Shown here one piece after another: positions 18,316-27,192 of a DNA stretch of 64,000 nucleotides. Numbering within the stretch: position 1 is the first letter of the stretch; the number at the start of each line of letters is the position of its first letter. The position numbers were made by a program, and so were the translations under genes. The DNA comes from Stappia sp. MMSF_3263 (GTDB lineage: Bacteria > Pseudomonadota > Alphaproteobacteria > Rhizobiales > Stappiaceae), in assembly GCF_030733745.1 (NCBI RefSeq), contig NZ_JASHIK010000024.1:1-64000 (forward strand), given 5' to 3'. Under the pieces are notes generated by a model. The model had not been told where the DNA came from, made no database searches, and worked only from the letters and a program-made list of their open reading frames with translations.

Positions 18316-19212
18316 ATGACTTCATCCAGCACGAACGACGCCGGGCCGCACAAGCCCGAAGGAGAACCGGGCGCGCGTCCGGCCGGCACTCCGGCGCATC
18401 TTGCATGGCATGGCGGCGCAGTGCCGCTCGACCGGCCGCGCGTCATGGGCATTCTCAACGTCACCCCGGACTCCTTTTCGGACGGCGGCCGCTTCATGGC
18501 CCGCGAGGACGCGCTCGCCAGCGCTCGCAAGATGATCGCCCACGGCGTCGACGTCATCGACGTCGGTGCCGAAAGCACCCGCCCCGACGCGGTCCCCGTG
18601 GAGTTAGACGAGGAATGGCGCCGGCTCGAGCCGGCGATCGGCGAACTCGTCGCCCTTGGCGCCCCTGTTTCCATCGACACCTACAAGGCGGAGATCGCCG
18701 CGCGTGCCTGCGCGGCCGGCGCCGTCATCGTCAATGATGTCTGGGGCCTGCAGAAGGACCCTGCCATGGCCGACACGGTGGCCGCGGCCGGCGCCGCGGT
18801 GATCATGATGCACAACCGCAAGGGCGCCGATCCCAACATCGACATTCTCGCCGAGATCGACCGCTCCTTCGAGCGCTCGATGGAACTTGCCGCGCGCGCC
18901 GGCATTCCTCCCGAACGGCAGATGCTCGACCCGGGCATCGGCTTCGGCAAGACGCTCGACCAGAACTACATGGTCATCAACCGGCTCGACCATTTCGCCC
19001 GCCACGGCTTGCCGCTGCTTGTCGGCGCCTCGCGCAAGCGGCTGATCGGCGCCGTTCTCGACGTCGACACGGACGACCGGCTGTATGGTTCGCTCGCCTT
19101 GCACACGATCGCATTTGTAAAGGGAGCGGCCATGGTCCGCGTGCACAATGTCCAGCCGCATGTCGATGCCGCGCGCATCGCCCATGCCACCTTGCGCGAG
19201 CATGTCGGATGA
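18316..19212 (+). CDS. folP: Dihydropteroate synthase
   Basis: A 298-residue TIM-barrel enzyme joining p-aminobenzoate to the pterin pyrophosphate, the sulfonamide target. The signatures MGILNVTPDSFSDGG and DVIDVGAESTRPDA are both present, and the C-terminus has the pterin-site GASRKRLIG. The open frame extends much further upstream, but ATG 18316 gives the usual size with an N-terminal extension of about 40 residues. ATGA overlap with folK forms an operon; folB, often between them, is absent. Confidence 0.95.
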   Translation: MTSSSTNDAGPHKPEGEPGARPAGTPAHLAWHGGAVPLDRPRVMGILNVTPDSFSDGGRFMAREDALASARKMIAHGVDVIDVGAESTRPDAVPVELDEEWRRLEPAIGELVALGAPVSIDTYKAEIAARACAAGAVIVNDVWGLQKDPAMADTVAAAGAAVIMMHNRKGADPNIDILAEIDRSFERSMELAARAGIPPERQMLDPGIGFGKTLDQNYMVINRLDHFARHGLPLLVGASRKRLIGAVLDVDTDDRLYGSLALHTIAFVKGAAMVRVHNVQPHVDAARIAHATLREHVG

Positions 19213-19712
19213 CCGAAACCGGGAACGGAGAGCTCGTCCGCGCCGCCCTGGGCCTCGGCTCGAACATCGGCGACACCCGCGCCCATCTCGATGCCGCGCT
19301 GGCCGCGCTCGCCGCAACGCCCGGCATCGTCGTCGTCGCCCGCTCGTCCGATTACCGCACCCCGCCCTGGGGGCCGGTGCCGCAGGACGACTACCGCAAT
19401 GCCTGCGTGGTCATCGAGACCCGGCTTTCGCCCCGGGCCCTGCTCGACCGCTGCCTTGCGGTGGAACGCGAGCTCGGCCGCGTCCGCGACATCCGCTGGG
19501 GACCGCGCGTCATCGACATCGACGTGCTGGTCTATGGCAAGGAGACGGTCGAGGAGGAGGGGCTGACGATCCCCCATCCGCGCATGGGCGAGCGCGCCTT
19601 CGTGCTCGTGCCGCTGGCCGAGATCTGGCCAAGCGCACCGCTCGGCGACGGGCGCACGGCAAGCCAGGCGCTGGCCACCTGTCCGGGACAGGACGAGATC
19701 CGCGAGATCTGA
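19209..19712 (+). CDS. folK: 6-hydroxymethyl-7,8-dihydropterin pyrophosphokinase
   Basis: A 167-residue HPPK supplying the activated pterin to FolP. Motifs are LGLGSNIGDTRAHLDAAL, PPWGPVPQDDYRNACV and the signature RWGPRVIDIDVLVYG (metal-binding Asp-x-Asp), followed by IPHPRMGERAFVLVPLAEI. It is translationally coupled to folP and converges on the prephenate dehydrogenase gene with 15 bases between stops. Confidence 0.96.
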   Translation: MTETGNGELVRAALGLGSNIGDTRAHLDAALAALAATPGIVVVARSSDYRTPPWGPVPQDDYRNACVVIETRLSPRALLDRCLAVERELGRVRDIRWGPRVIDIDVLVYGKETVEEEGLTIPHPRMGERAFVLVPLAEIWPSAPLGDGRTASQALATCPGQDEIREI

Positions 19713-19727
19713 GCCGGCTGCCGCCGC

Positions 19728-20660
19728 TCAGTCCGCGCCCGACTTGGCCGCGTCGCGGCCGAAATTCGGACTGTCGGTGTCCTGCCCCGCCTCGACGATC
19801 GAACGGCGAATGCCGCGCGTGCGGGTGAAGAGCTCGAACAGCGCCTCGCCGTCGCCCCAACGCACCGCCCGCTGCAGGGCGGCGAGGTCCTCGGAAAACC
19901 GGGCCAGCATTTCCAGGATCGCGTCCTTGTTGTGCAGGCACACGTCCCGCCACATGGTCGGATCGGAAGCGGCAAGGCGCGTGAAATCGCGGAAGCCGGA
20001 AGCCGAATACTTGATCACCTCGGACTTGGTCACCGTCTCCAGGTCGTCGGCCGTGCCGACGATGTTGTAGGCGATGATATGCGGCAGGTGCGAGACGATG
20101 GCCAACACCAGGTCGTGATGTTCTGCATCCATCGTGTCGACCATCGACCCGCAGGCGGTCCAGAAGGCGGTCAGCCGGTCAAGCGCCTGCGGATCGGTGT
20201 CCGGCTGTGGCGTCAGGATGCACCAGCGATTTTGGAACAGCTCCGCAAAGCCCGCATCGGGACCGGATTCCTCCGTGCCCGCGATCGGGTGTCCGGGAAT
20301 GAAATGCGCGTGGGCGGGCAGGTGGGGCGCCATCTGGCGCACGACCGAGGCCTTGGTCGACCCCACATCGGTGACGATGGCGCCCGGCGTCAGCACCGGC
20401 GCGATCCATTTCGCCACGGCCTCGCTGGCTCCCACCGGAACGCAGAGAATGACCAGGTCGGCGCCGCTCGCCGCATCGGCTGCATCGAGGTGATAGCTGT
20501 CGCCCAGGCCGAGTTCCTCCGCCCGCCGCAGGGTCTGCGCCGAGCGGGAGGAAATGGCGATTTCCCCGACAAGCCCCTTGCGCCGCGCCACATGGGCGAG
20601 GGAGGAGCCGATCAGGCCGATGCCGATCAGGGCGAGACGACGAAACTTCGGTTCGGGCAT
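19728..20660 (-). CDS. Prephenate/cyclohexadienyl dehydrogenase
   Basis: A 310-residue NAD(P)-dependent dehydrogenase of tyrosine synthesis (TyrA/TyrC group) with Rossmann motif GIGLIGSSLA at the N-terminus, then DVGSTKASVV and HPIAGTEESGP with the catalytic histidine region. No chorismate mutase domain is fused. A longer start at 20690 is possible. It sits 58 bases downstream of hisC on the same strand. HisC-type enzymes can transaminate prephenate or aromatic keto acids, so the pair may act together. Confidence 0.92.
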   Translation of the reverse strand: MPEPKFRRLALIGIGLIGSSLAHVARRKGLVGEIAISSRSAQTLRRAEELGLGDSYHLDAADAASGADLVILCVPVGASEAVAKWIAPVLTPGAIVTDVGSTKASVVRQMAPHLPAHAHFIPGHPIAGTEESGPDAGFAELFQNRWCILTPQPDTDPQALDRLTAFWTACGSMVDTMDAEHHDLVLAIVSHLPHIIAYNIVGTADDLETVTKSEVIKYSASGFRDFTRLAASDPTMWRDVCLHNKDAILEMLARFSEDLAALQRAVRWGDGEALFELFTRTRGIRRSIVEAGQDTDSPNFGRDAAKSGAD

Positions 20661-20718
20661 GAAACAGGCTTGCTGTTGCGGGCGGCGCAACGCTGAGGCC
20701 GCCCGTCAGGTCTGGCAA

Positions 20719-21846
20719 TCAGGCCGCGAGGAATTCCTTCAGCACGGCAACGACCTCGCGATTGGCTTCTTCCGAGCCGATCGACATGCGCAGGGCGTCC
20801 GGCAGCCCGTAGGCGTTCACCGCGCGCAGCACGCATCCCCGATCGCTCAGATAGCCGTCGGCATCGGCGGCCGTCTTGCCCGGCACTTGCGGGAAATGCA
20901 CCAGCACGAAATTGCCCACGCTCGGCGTCACGGTCAGGCCCAGCGCCTCGAGCTCGCGCGTCACCCAGGGCAGCCAGGTCTCGTTGTGCGCCACCGCCGT
21001 TTCCAGAAAGGCGCGGTCGCGCACGGCGGCAATGCCTGCGGCCTGGGCCGCCGCCGAGACATTGAACGGCCCGCGGATCCGGTTCAGCGCGTCGATGACA
21101 TGCGCCGGCCCGTAGCCCCAGCCGATGCGCAGCGCGGCAAGCCCGTAGATCTTGGAGAAGGTACGCGTCATCAGCACGTTCTCGGCCGTCGCGGCCAGTT
21201 CCACGCCGGCCTCGTAGTCGTTGCGACGCACATATTCGGCATAGGCCGCATCGAGCACCAGCAGCACATGCGGCGGCAGGCCCGCATGCAGCCGGCGGAT
21301 CTCGTCAAAGGAGATGTAGGTGCCGGTCGGATTGTTCGGATTGGCGAGGAAGACCACCTTGGTGCGCGGCGTGACGCGCTCCAGCAGGGCATCGACATCG
21401 GTGGTCAGGTCGCGCTCGGGCGCGATCACCGGCGTGCCGCCGGCGGCCAGCACCGCGATCTTGTAGACGAGGAAACCGTGCTCGGTGAACAGCCCCTCGT
21501 CGCCCGGCCCGATATAGGCCCGCGCCACCAGTTCCAGGATCTCGTCCGAGCCGTTGCCGCAGATCATCCGCTCGGCATTGAGGCCGTAGACGTCGGCAAT
21601 CGCCTCGCGCAGGGCCGCCGATCCGCCGTCGGGATAGAGCTCCAGATGCCCGCTGCACGCGCCGTAAGCCTCGATCGCGCGGGGGCTCGCCCCCAGCGGC
21701 GTCTCGTTGGAAGACAGCTTGTGCAGCTTGCCCCCGCCGGTCGACTTGGTCCGACCGGGCACATAGGGGGCAATGTCGAGGACGCCGGGACGGGGAACGG
21801 GACGGCTCTCGGCAGACTGGAGCATCGATGAACTCTCTGGTTGCAT
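20719..21846 (-). CDS. hisC: Histidinol-phosphate (aromatic) aminotransferase
   Basis: A 375-residue fold-type I PLP enzyme. The PLP lysine is Lys232 in [15 protein letters not shown], and N-terminal [21 protein letters not shown] is typical of HisC. The start at 21846 follows GGGAAGTGGAAAAG; the frame opens farther upstream without a ribosome site. Its neighbour, prephenate dehydrogenase, suggests it may also make tyrosine and phenylalanine, as related enzymes do. It is divergent from metX across 263 bases. Confidence 0.93.
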   Translation of the reverse strand: MQPESSSMLQSAESRPVPRPGVLDIAPYVPGRTKSTGGGKLHKLSSNETPLGASPRAIEAYGACSGHLELYPDGGSAALREAIADVYGLNAERMICGNGSDEILELVARAYIGPGDEGLFTEHGFLVYKIAVLAAGGTPVIAPERDLTTDVDALLERVTPRTKVVFLANPNNPTGTYISFDEIRRLHAGLPPHVLLVLDAAYAEYVRRNDYEAGVELAATAENVLMTRTFSKIYGLAALRIGWGYGPAHVIDALNRIRGPFNVSAAAQAAGIAAVRDRAFLETAVAHNETWLPWVTRELEALGLTVTPSVGNFVLVHFPQVPGKTAADADGYLSDRGCVLRAVNAYGLPDALRMSIGSEEANREVVAVLKEFLAA

Positions 21847-21873
21847 GTTCTTTTCCACTTCCCGGAAAAGACG

Positions 21874-21926
21874 TATTGTCCATTGGGCCGCCAAGCGCGG
21901 GCTGCAGCCCGGAAAACCGGACAATA
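21874..21926. promoter_or_regulatory. Nested inverted repeat between hisC and metX
   Basis: The outer arms TATTGTCC (21874-21881) and GGACAATA (21919-21926) enclose the self-complementary GGGCTGCAGCCC (21899-21910). The 9-base CCCGGAAAA also occurs directly repeated at 21861 and 21908. This could be an operator for either divergent gene or a leader structure. Confidence 0.45.
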
Positions 21927-22109
21927 GACGCGTCGCGCACCCGCGCCTACTCATAGGCAGAGCGGAATGGGAAGGCAAAAGAAAACATTGACGGCGCCCG
22001 GACGGGCTCCTACCTCTCGTTGGCTCCGAAGCCCGACACCGGCCCTCGGCCGGCGACCGCGGGCGATGGCGGGACGGGACCGCGCGGTCAGGAGGAAACC
22101 CGGCGCATC

Positions 22110-23333
22110 ATGACGAACGAGACGACCGTCGACCCGGGCGCGGGCACGAGCGAGCCGCTTTCCGCGCCGGCCAACGAGGCCGACACCCCGTCCAGCAAGG
22201 TCGAGCGGTTCGGTGGCGACAAGGCCCTGCAGCTCGATTGCGGCACCCTGCTCGATCCCTGGCAGATCGCTTACGAGACCTATGGCACGCTCAATGCCGA
22301 GCGCAGCAACGCGGTGCTTGTGTGCCACGCCCTGACCGGCGACCAGTATGTCGCCTCCCCCAATCCGCTGACAGGCAAGCCCGGTTGGTGGTCGATGCTG
22401 GTCGGCCCCGGCCGGCCGGTCGATACGGATCGCTATTTCGTCATCTGCGCCAATGTGCTCGGCGGCTGTCTCGGCACCACCGGGCCGGCCTCGACCAATC
22501 CGCAGACCGGCCGCCGATGGGGCCTCGACCTGCCGCTGGTCACCATCCGCGACATGGTCCGCGCCCAGGCGGTGCTGCTCGACCATCTCGGCATCGAGAC
22601 GCTGTTCGCCGTCGTCGGCGGCTCGATGGGCGGCATGCAGGTGCTGCAATGGGCGGTGAGCTATCCCGAGCGGGTGTTCTCGGCCCTGCCGATTGCCGCC
22701 GCCGCGCGCCATTCCTCGCAGAACATCGCCTTCCACGAGGTCGGGCGCCAGGCGGTGATGGCCGATCCGAACTGGTGCGGCGGGCGCTATTTCGAGCGCG
22801 GCGTGCGCCCCTCCAAGGGGCTCGCGGTGGCACGCATGGCCGCCCATATCACCTATCTGTCGGACCCGGCGCTGCACCGCAAGTTCGGTCGCAACCTGCA
22901 GGACCGCGATGCCATCACCTTCGGCTTCGACGCGGACTTCCAGATCGAGAGCTATCTGCGCCATCAGGGCATGACCTTCGTCGACCGCTTCGATCCCAAC
23001 TCCTATCTCTATGTCACCCGGGCTATGGACTACTTCGACCTCGGCGCCGACTATGGCGGATCGCTCGCCCGGGCCTTCCTGCATTCGCCGACCCGGTTCT
23101 GCGTGATGTCCTTCACCTCCGACTGGCTGTTCCCCACGGCCGAGAGCAAGGCGGTGGTGCGCGCGCTGAACGCGGCCGCCGCCAACGTCTCCTTCGTCGA
23201 GGTGGAGAGCGACCGGGGCCATGACGCCTTCCTGCTCGACGAGCCGGAAATGTTCCGCACCGTGACCGGCTTCCTGACCGGCGCGGCGCATGCGCGCGGC
23301 ATCGCCCCGCCGCCGGCGGGAGGCCTCGCATGA
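22110..23333 (+). CDS. metX: Homoserine O-acyltransferase
   Basis: A 407-residue alpha/beta-hydrolase-fold enzyme that acylates homoserine for methionine synthesis (acetyl by family default). The nucleophile is Ser172 in [15 protein letters not shown], and the C-terminal catalytic histidine is in [11 protein letters not shown]. The first ~35 residues are a low-complexity tail before the conserved [15 protein letters not shown] 22110 follows an AGGAGGAAA ribosome site; an upstream TTG extension looks non-coding. ATGA overlap with metW is the usual alphaproteobacterial pair. I found no SAM-II riboswitch core upstream. Confidence 0.95.
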   Translation: MTNETTVDPGAGTSEPLSAPANEADTPSSKVERFGGDKALQLDCGTLLDPWQIAYETYGTLNAERSNAVLVCHALTGDQYVASPNPLTGKPGWWSMLVGPGRPVDTDRYFVICANVLGGCLGTTGPASTNPQTGRRWGLDLPLVTIRDMVRAQAVLLDHLGIETLFAVVGGSMGGMQVLQWAVSYPERVFSALPIAAAARHSSQNIAFHEVGRQAVMADPNWCGGRYFERGVRPSKGLAVARMAAHITYLSDPALHRKFGRNLQDRDAITFGFDADFQIESYLRHQGMTFVDRFDPNSYLYVTRAMDYFDLGADYGGSLARAFLHSPTRFCVMSFTSDWLFPTAESKAVVRALNAAAANVSFVEVESDRGHDAFLLDEPEMFRTVTGFLTGAAHARGIAPPPAGGLA

Positions 23334-23959
23334 ACCTGCAACCTGCTCCCTCGGGAACCGTGCGCGGCGATCACCGCCTCGTCGCCGATCTCGTCACGCC
23401 CCGCGCCCGCGTCCTCGACATCGGCTGCGGCGACGGCGAACTGCTGGACCTTCTGGTGCGCGAGAAGCAGGTGGACGGGCGCGGCATCGAACTGTCGCAG
23501 GCCGGCGTCAACGCCTGCGTCGCAAGGGGCCTGTCCGTGGTCCAGGGCGATGCCGACCGCGATCTGTCCGACTATCCGGACGATGCCTTCGATTTCGTCA
23601 TTCTCAGCCAGACGCTGCAGGCAACCTATGCCCCGCGCCAGGTCTTGCAGGAGCTGCTGCGCATCGGCTCCAACGTGATCGTCTCGTTCCCGAATTTCGG
23701 CTTCTGGCGCAACCGCTTGCAGCTCATGTTCAAGGGCAGCATGCCGGTCACGGACTACCTGCCCTACTCATGGTACGACACGCCGAACATCCATTTCTGC
23801 ACGATCCGCGACTTCGTCTCGATGTGCGACGAGGTCGATGCCCGCATGGTCCGCTCGATGGCGCTGAACGCGCGCGGCGAGCCGGTCGGCTTCACCGCGC
23901 CGTGGTGGGTGTGGAACCTGATCGGCGAACAGGCGCTGTTCCTGCTGAAACGCTCCTGA
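23330..23959 (+). CDS. metW: Methionine biosynthesis protein MetW
   Basis: A 209-residue SAM-methyltransferase-fold protein with motif [16 protein letters not shown]. MetW partners MetX and is needed for full homoserine acylation in several proteobacteria; no methylation activity is established. It begins inside the metX stop (ATGA) and ends 11 bases from the convergent methyltransferase gene. Confidence 0.95.
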   Translation: MNLQPAPSGTVRGDHRLVADLVTPRARVLDIGCGDGELLDLLVREKQVDGRGIELSQAGVNACVARGLSVVQGDADRDLSDYPDDAFDFVILSQTLQATYAPRQVLQELLRIGSNVIVSFPNFGFWRNRLQLMFKGSMPVTDYLPYSWYDTPNIHFCTIRDFVSMCDEVDARMVRSMALNARGEPVGFTAPWWVWNLIGEQALFLLKRS

Positions 23960-23970
23960 AAGCGGAGGGG

Positions 23971-24744
23971 TCAAAGACCCGAGCCGGCCCGCCGGATCAC
24001 CCGGCTCCTGTTCAATCCCGGGGCCGCTCCCTCGGGCACGAACATCGGCCGCAGCGCCTTGATCAGGCGCTTCTCGCCCGCGGGCACGCCGCGAAACACC
24101 TGCTTTTCCGCCTCGATGACAAGAAGCCCCGCGAAGGCCGGCCAGGCCCGCCGGCCGATCCGCTCCCAGGCCGGGGCACCGCGCAGCAACAGCCGCGAGC
24201 GCGTCGGCGGCAGGCACAGCGCCTCGTCGCTCGCCGTCAGCCGGAACTGGCAGGCCCTGAGCAGCCCCTCGATCTGGCCGCGCGAGAACGGCCGGCCATA
24301 GCCGAAGGGGGACAGTTCCGAGCGGGCCCACAATCCGCGCCGGTTCGCCACCACGACGATCATCCGCCCGCCGGGGACAAGCACGCGCCAGACCTCGCGC
24401 AGCAGGGCCTCCGCATCGCCGCAATGGTCGAGGCAGTGGACGATCAGGGCATTGTCGAAAACATGGTCGGGAAACGGCAGGTCGGTCTCTTCCACCAGCG
24501 TCGCCGAATTGCGCCCCCCGCGCGGCCAGGCAACGACGCCCTGGGCCGCCGGCATCGCCGCGACGGAGCGCTCCACCTCTTCCAGATAGGGCCGCATGTA
24601 GGGCGCGGCATAGCCGACGCCGAGCAGCCGGCGCCCGGTCAATTCCGGCCAGCGGGCGCGGATCCGCGCGCCGACCAGCACCCGCAGCATGCGGCCCAGA
24701 GGCAGGTCGTAGAAGGTGCGCTGATGTTGGACGTCGAGATACAT
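23971..24744 (-). CDS. Class I SAM-dependent methyltransferase, substrate unknown
   Basis: A 257-residue protein of the methyltransferase-11 type. Motif I is RLLGVGYAAPYMRPY, the acidic loop is ETDLPFPDHVFDNALIVHCLDHC, and a post-motif is VPGGRMIVVVANRRGLWARS. A closely similar layout in related bacteria sits beside gloB, which is absent here. The frame runs upstream to 24939, but ATG 24744 gives the family N-terminus MYLDVQHQRTFYDLPLG. Its 204-base upstream region holds repeated TTGTCG motifs. Confidence 0.85.
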   Translation of the reverse strand: MYLDVQHQRTFYDLPLGRMLRVLVGARIRARWPELTGRRLLGVGYAAPYMRPYLEEVERSVAAMPAAQGVVAWPRGGRNSATLVEETDLPFPDHVFDNALIVHCLDHCGDAEALLREVWRVLVPGGRMIVVVANRRGLWARSELSPFGYGRPFSRGQIEGLLRACQFRLTASDEALCLPPTRSRLLLRGAPAWERIGRRAWPAFAGLLVIEAEKQVFRGVPAGEKRLIKALRPMFVPEGAAPGLNRSRVIRRAGSGL

Positions 24745-24869
24745 GAAGATCCGCTGCGACCGCCCCGACGGGGTTTGCGGATCAATTGAACCCGCTGCGC
24801 GGGCGAGATGCAACAGGCACGCGCGCAAGGCCCGCGCAGGCGCGCGTTTGCGGATCGTCCACACGGAAT

Positions 24870-24931
24870 CAATTTCGACAAGTTCTGCGCAGAATCTGCG
24901 CGATATTGTCGAATTTCTGATCGAAATTGTC
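24870..24931. promoter_or_regulatory. Cluster of inverted repeats upstream of the methyltransferase
   Basis: AATTTCGACAA (24870-24880) and TTGTCGAATTT (24905-24915) are inverted repeats, 10 of 11 positions matching. A third half-site, GAAATTGTCG, lies at 24922-24931. Between the first two is the perfect palindrome TTCTGCGCAGAA (24882-24893). This looks like a multi-site operator. Confidence 0.5.
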
Positions 24932-24948
24932 GCATGCATTATCGGGAT

Positions 24949-25434
24949 TCAAGGGTCGGGAGCGGCATGCTCGATCAAGAGCGTCAGCGCCCGTTTCAGC
25001 ACCTCGGCCTCGCCCGGACCGATCGCCTCCAGCAACCGCGCCTGATGCCGCTCGGCGGCGGCGATCAGCCCGTCCACCTCCGCCTCCCCCGTTTCCGTCA
25101 GCCGCACCCAGACCCGGCGGCGGTCGTCGCCATCGGTCTGGCGCGACAGCAATCCCCGGATGACCAGCTTGTCGACCATCTTGGAGATCGCCGGCTGGTT
25201 GGCAAGGCAGCTCCTGGCCAGGTCGCCGACCGTCAGCCCGGCCGTCCCCTTCAGCGAGGCGAGGATGCGCCACACCGTGACGGGAACGCCCCGGGCGCGG
25301 ACCTCCTCGTGGAACTCGGCGCTGGCAACGCTCGAGGCCCGGGCCAGCAGGTAGAGCAAATAGGTGTCGACGAACCGCGTCTCGCCCGCAGCGCCCGCAT
25401 CCACAGGCGCCCCCTGTCCCGGCGCCCCGCTCAT
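24949..25434 (-). CDS. MarR-family regulator, probably of the NicX-like island
   Basis: A 161-residue winged-helix regulator. The DNA-binding part is about 60-125 (GDLARSCLANQPAISKMVDKL, then RQTDGDDRRRVWVRLT). Its start overlaps the stop of the flavin reductase gene (ATGA), and both face away from the NicX-like operon. In Pseudomonas putida, nicotinate genes are controlled by the MarR-type NicR, so a similar role is likely here but not shown. Confidence 0.88.
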   Translation of the reverse strand: MSGAPGQGAPVDAGAAGETRFVDTYLLYLLARASSVASAEFHEEVRARGVPVTVWRILASLKGTAGLTVGDLARSCLANQPAISKMVDKLVIRGLLSRQTDGDDRRRVWVRLTETGEAEVDGLIAAAERHQARLLEAIGPGEAEVLKRALTLLIEHAAPDP

Positions 25435-25922
25435 CGCGGCACGGGCAGGTAGTCCGGCGTCGCGTAGCGGCCGGAATGATAGATCAGCGGTTCCTTGTCG
25501 GAATGGTCGAAGGCCTCGACCCGGCCCAGGAAGACCAGATGGTCGCCCCCTTCCATCCTCGTGTCGTTCATGCATTCGAAGACGGCGGTGACGCCATCGA
25601 GAACCGGCACCCCGCACCGGCCGGCCCGCCAGGAAACGCCGGCGAAGCGGTCGGCGACGGGCCGGGCGAAGCGATCGGACAGCGCCTGCTGGTCGGAGGC
25701 CAGGATGTTGACCGCATAATGCCGGGCCGCCTCGAACACCGGCCGGTTCTGCGAGCGCAGCGAAAGGCTCCACAACACCATCGGCGGATCGAGCGAGACC
25801 GAATTGAAGGAATTGGCGGTGAGCCCGACCGGACGTCCCGCCGCGTCCAGCGTCGTGACGATGGTGACGCCGGTGACGAAACGCCCCAGCGCGTTCCTGA
25901 AGCTGCGGTGATCGCTCATCAT
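25431..25922 (-). CDS. Flavin reductase (FMN-binding split-barrel)
   Basis: A 163-residue flavin:NAD(P)H oxidoreductase of the type that feeds reduced flavin to two-component monooxygenases. The FMN-binding segment GLTANSFNSVSLDPPMVLW is clear at about 31-49, and the C-terminal part has GRVEAFDHSDKEPLIYHSG. Tandem ATGs at 25922 and 25919 follow GAGGA. It is coupled to the MarR gene. Its monooxygenase partner is not obvious; the acyl-CoA-dehydrogenase-like protein across the promoter is a candidate. Confidence 0.92.
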   Translation of the reverse strand: MMSDHRSFRNALGRFVTGVTIVTTLDAAGRPVGLTANSFNSVSLDPPMVLWSLSLRSQNRPVFEAARHYAVNILASDQQALSDRFARPVADRFAGVSWRAGRCGVPVLDGVTAVFECMNDTRMEGGDHLVFLGRVEAFDHSDKEPLIYHSGRYATPDYLPVPR

Positions 25923-25974
25923 GGCTCGTCCTCGCGTTAGGGCTCCGGCCGGATGCCGGCAATCAAGTTCATGC

Positions 25975-26009
25975 CTAAAAATATTCCTTTTCATATAATA
26001 ACGAAATTG
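25975..26009. promoter_or_regulatory. AT-rich divergent promoter region of the catabolic island
   Basis: In an otherwise GC-rich sequence, this 35-base stretch (TAAAAATATTCC...CATATAATAACG) lies between the flavin reductase and NicX-like genes. It offers -10-like hexamers on both strands (TATAAT at 25996, TATTAT on the minus strand). It is the likely promoter and MarR target. Confidence 0.5.
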
Positions 26010-26068
26010 CTACGCTCCTCCAAGTTCTTTTCGCTTGCTGCGAAAAACCGGCTTCGGGCGCAACATTC

Positions 26069-26117
26069 GCCTGCCGGGCGCGATCCGGCAGGCAACAGGA
26101 CGGACCCGGAAGGGTCC
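26069..26117 (+). promoter_or_regulatory. Two hairpins in the leader of the NicX-like operon
   Basis: A perfect 9-bp stem GCCTGCCGG/CCGGCAGGC (26069-26077, 26085-26093) is followed by GGACCC-GGAA-GGGTCC (26102-26117), ending 29 bases before the first start codon. They could tune translation or mRNA stability. Confidence 0.4.
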
Positions 26118-26145
26118 AGGCCGACACGGGATCAGGAGGGATCGC

Positions 26146-27192
26146 ATGCTCGCCGACAGGATCGAGGGAAAATGGATCGACGCCTTCGCGGAGGTCTTTT
26201 CCATGTGCAAGGTGACGCCGGGCGAAACCGTCGCGATCCTCTCCGAAACCCAGTCCCGTCCGCTCAATGTCCATATCGCCGAGCTCGCCCTGCTGCGCCT
26301 TGGCGCCAGGGCATTCCACGTGGTGGTGCCGACGCCCCGCCAGGACGCGCCGGTGCCGGTGCGCTCCACCGGGGCCAGTGCCGCGCTGACCGGCCAGGAC
26401 GCGGCGATCGCGGCGCTGGCCGCCAGCGGCCTGGTTGTCGACCTGACGGTTGAAGGCCTGCTGCACGCCCCCGAGCTGCCGCGCGTCATCGGCAATGGCG
26501 CGCGCGTGCTGATGATTTCCAACGAGCACCCGGATGCGCTCGAACGGCTGCTGCCGGTCGAGCGCGACAAGACCCGGGTGCGGGACGCGGTCGCACGGAT
26601 CCGCGCCGCCAGTGAGATGACGGTGACTTCCGCCGCCGGCACCGACCTGACGGTCGCGATGGCCGGCGCCTCCACCGTCGGCGTCTGGGGCTGGTGCGAC
26701 CGGCCCGGCTCGGTCGCCCACTGGCCCGCCGGTCTCGTCGTCTCCTTCCCCGCCGCCCACAGCGTAAACGGCACGCTCGTGCTCGATGCCGGCGACATCA
26801 ACCTGACCTTCAAGCGCTATCTCGAGCGCCCGGTGCGCCTGACCATCGTCGACGACTACGTGACGGAGATCGGGGGCGAGGGAACCGACGCCGAACTGAC
26901 CCGGCGCTACCTTGCCGCCTGGGGCGAGCGCGAGGCCTATGCGGTCGCCCATGTCGGCTTCGGCATGAACCAGGCCGCGCGCTACGAGGCACTGGCCATG
27001 TATGACCAGCGCGAGACCAACGGCACGGAAGTAAGGGCCTATTCCGGCAATTTCCTCTTCTCCACCGGCGCCAACGAATTCGCCGGCCGCTTCACCAAGG
27101 GCCATTTCGACATACCCGTACGCGGCTGTACCATCGCGCTCGACGGCGAGCCCGTGGTGGTCGACGGCGAACTGATCGAGGCGCTGCGATGA
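26146..27192 (+). CDS. 2,5-dihydroxypyridine 5,6-dioxygenase-like protein (NicX family)
   Basis: A 348-residue protein of the M29-like fold to which NicX belongs; NicX is about 350 residues and opens the ring of 2,5-dihydroxypyridine to N-formylmaleamate using Fe(II). The NicX metal site (as I recall, His265, His318, Asp320) has an equivalent: His269 in VAHVGFGMN, then His320 and Asp322 in KGHFDIPV. ATG 26146 follows AGGAGGG. It is the first gene of a coupled operon and overlaps the hydrolase by 4 bases. The true substrate may be another N-heterocycle; an M29 peptidase is the less likely alternative. Confidence 0.78.
   Translation: MLADRIEGKWIDAFAEVFSMCKVTPGETVAILSETQSRPLNVHIAELALLRLGARAFHVVVPTPRQDAPVPVRSTGASAALTGQDAAIAALAASGLVVDLTVEGLLHAPELPRVIGNGARVLMISNEHPDALERLLPVERDKTRVRDAVARIRAASEMTVTSAAGTDLTVAMAGASTVGVWGWCDRPGSVAHWPAGLVVSFPAAHSVNGTLVLDAGDINLTFKRYLERPVRLTIVDDYVTEIGGEGTDAELTRRYLAAWGEREAYAVAHVGFGMNQAARYEALAMYDQRETNGTEVRAYSGNFLFSTGANEFAGRFTKGHFDIPVRGCTIALDGEPVVVDGELIEALR

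Noticed and set aside
22020-22109. Possible N-terminal extension of metX or a SAM riboswitch
   Set aside because: The TTG-initiated extension has no family similarity, and I could not find the TGATTT...GCTAAA core of SAM-II.
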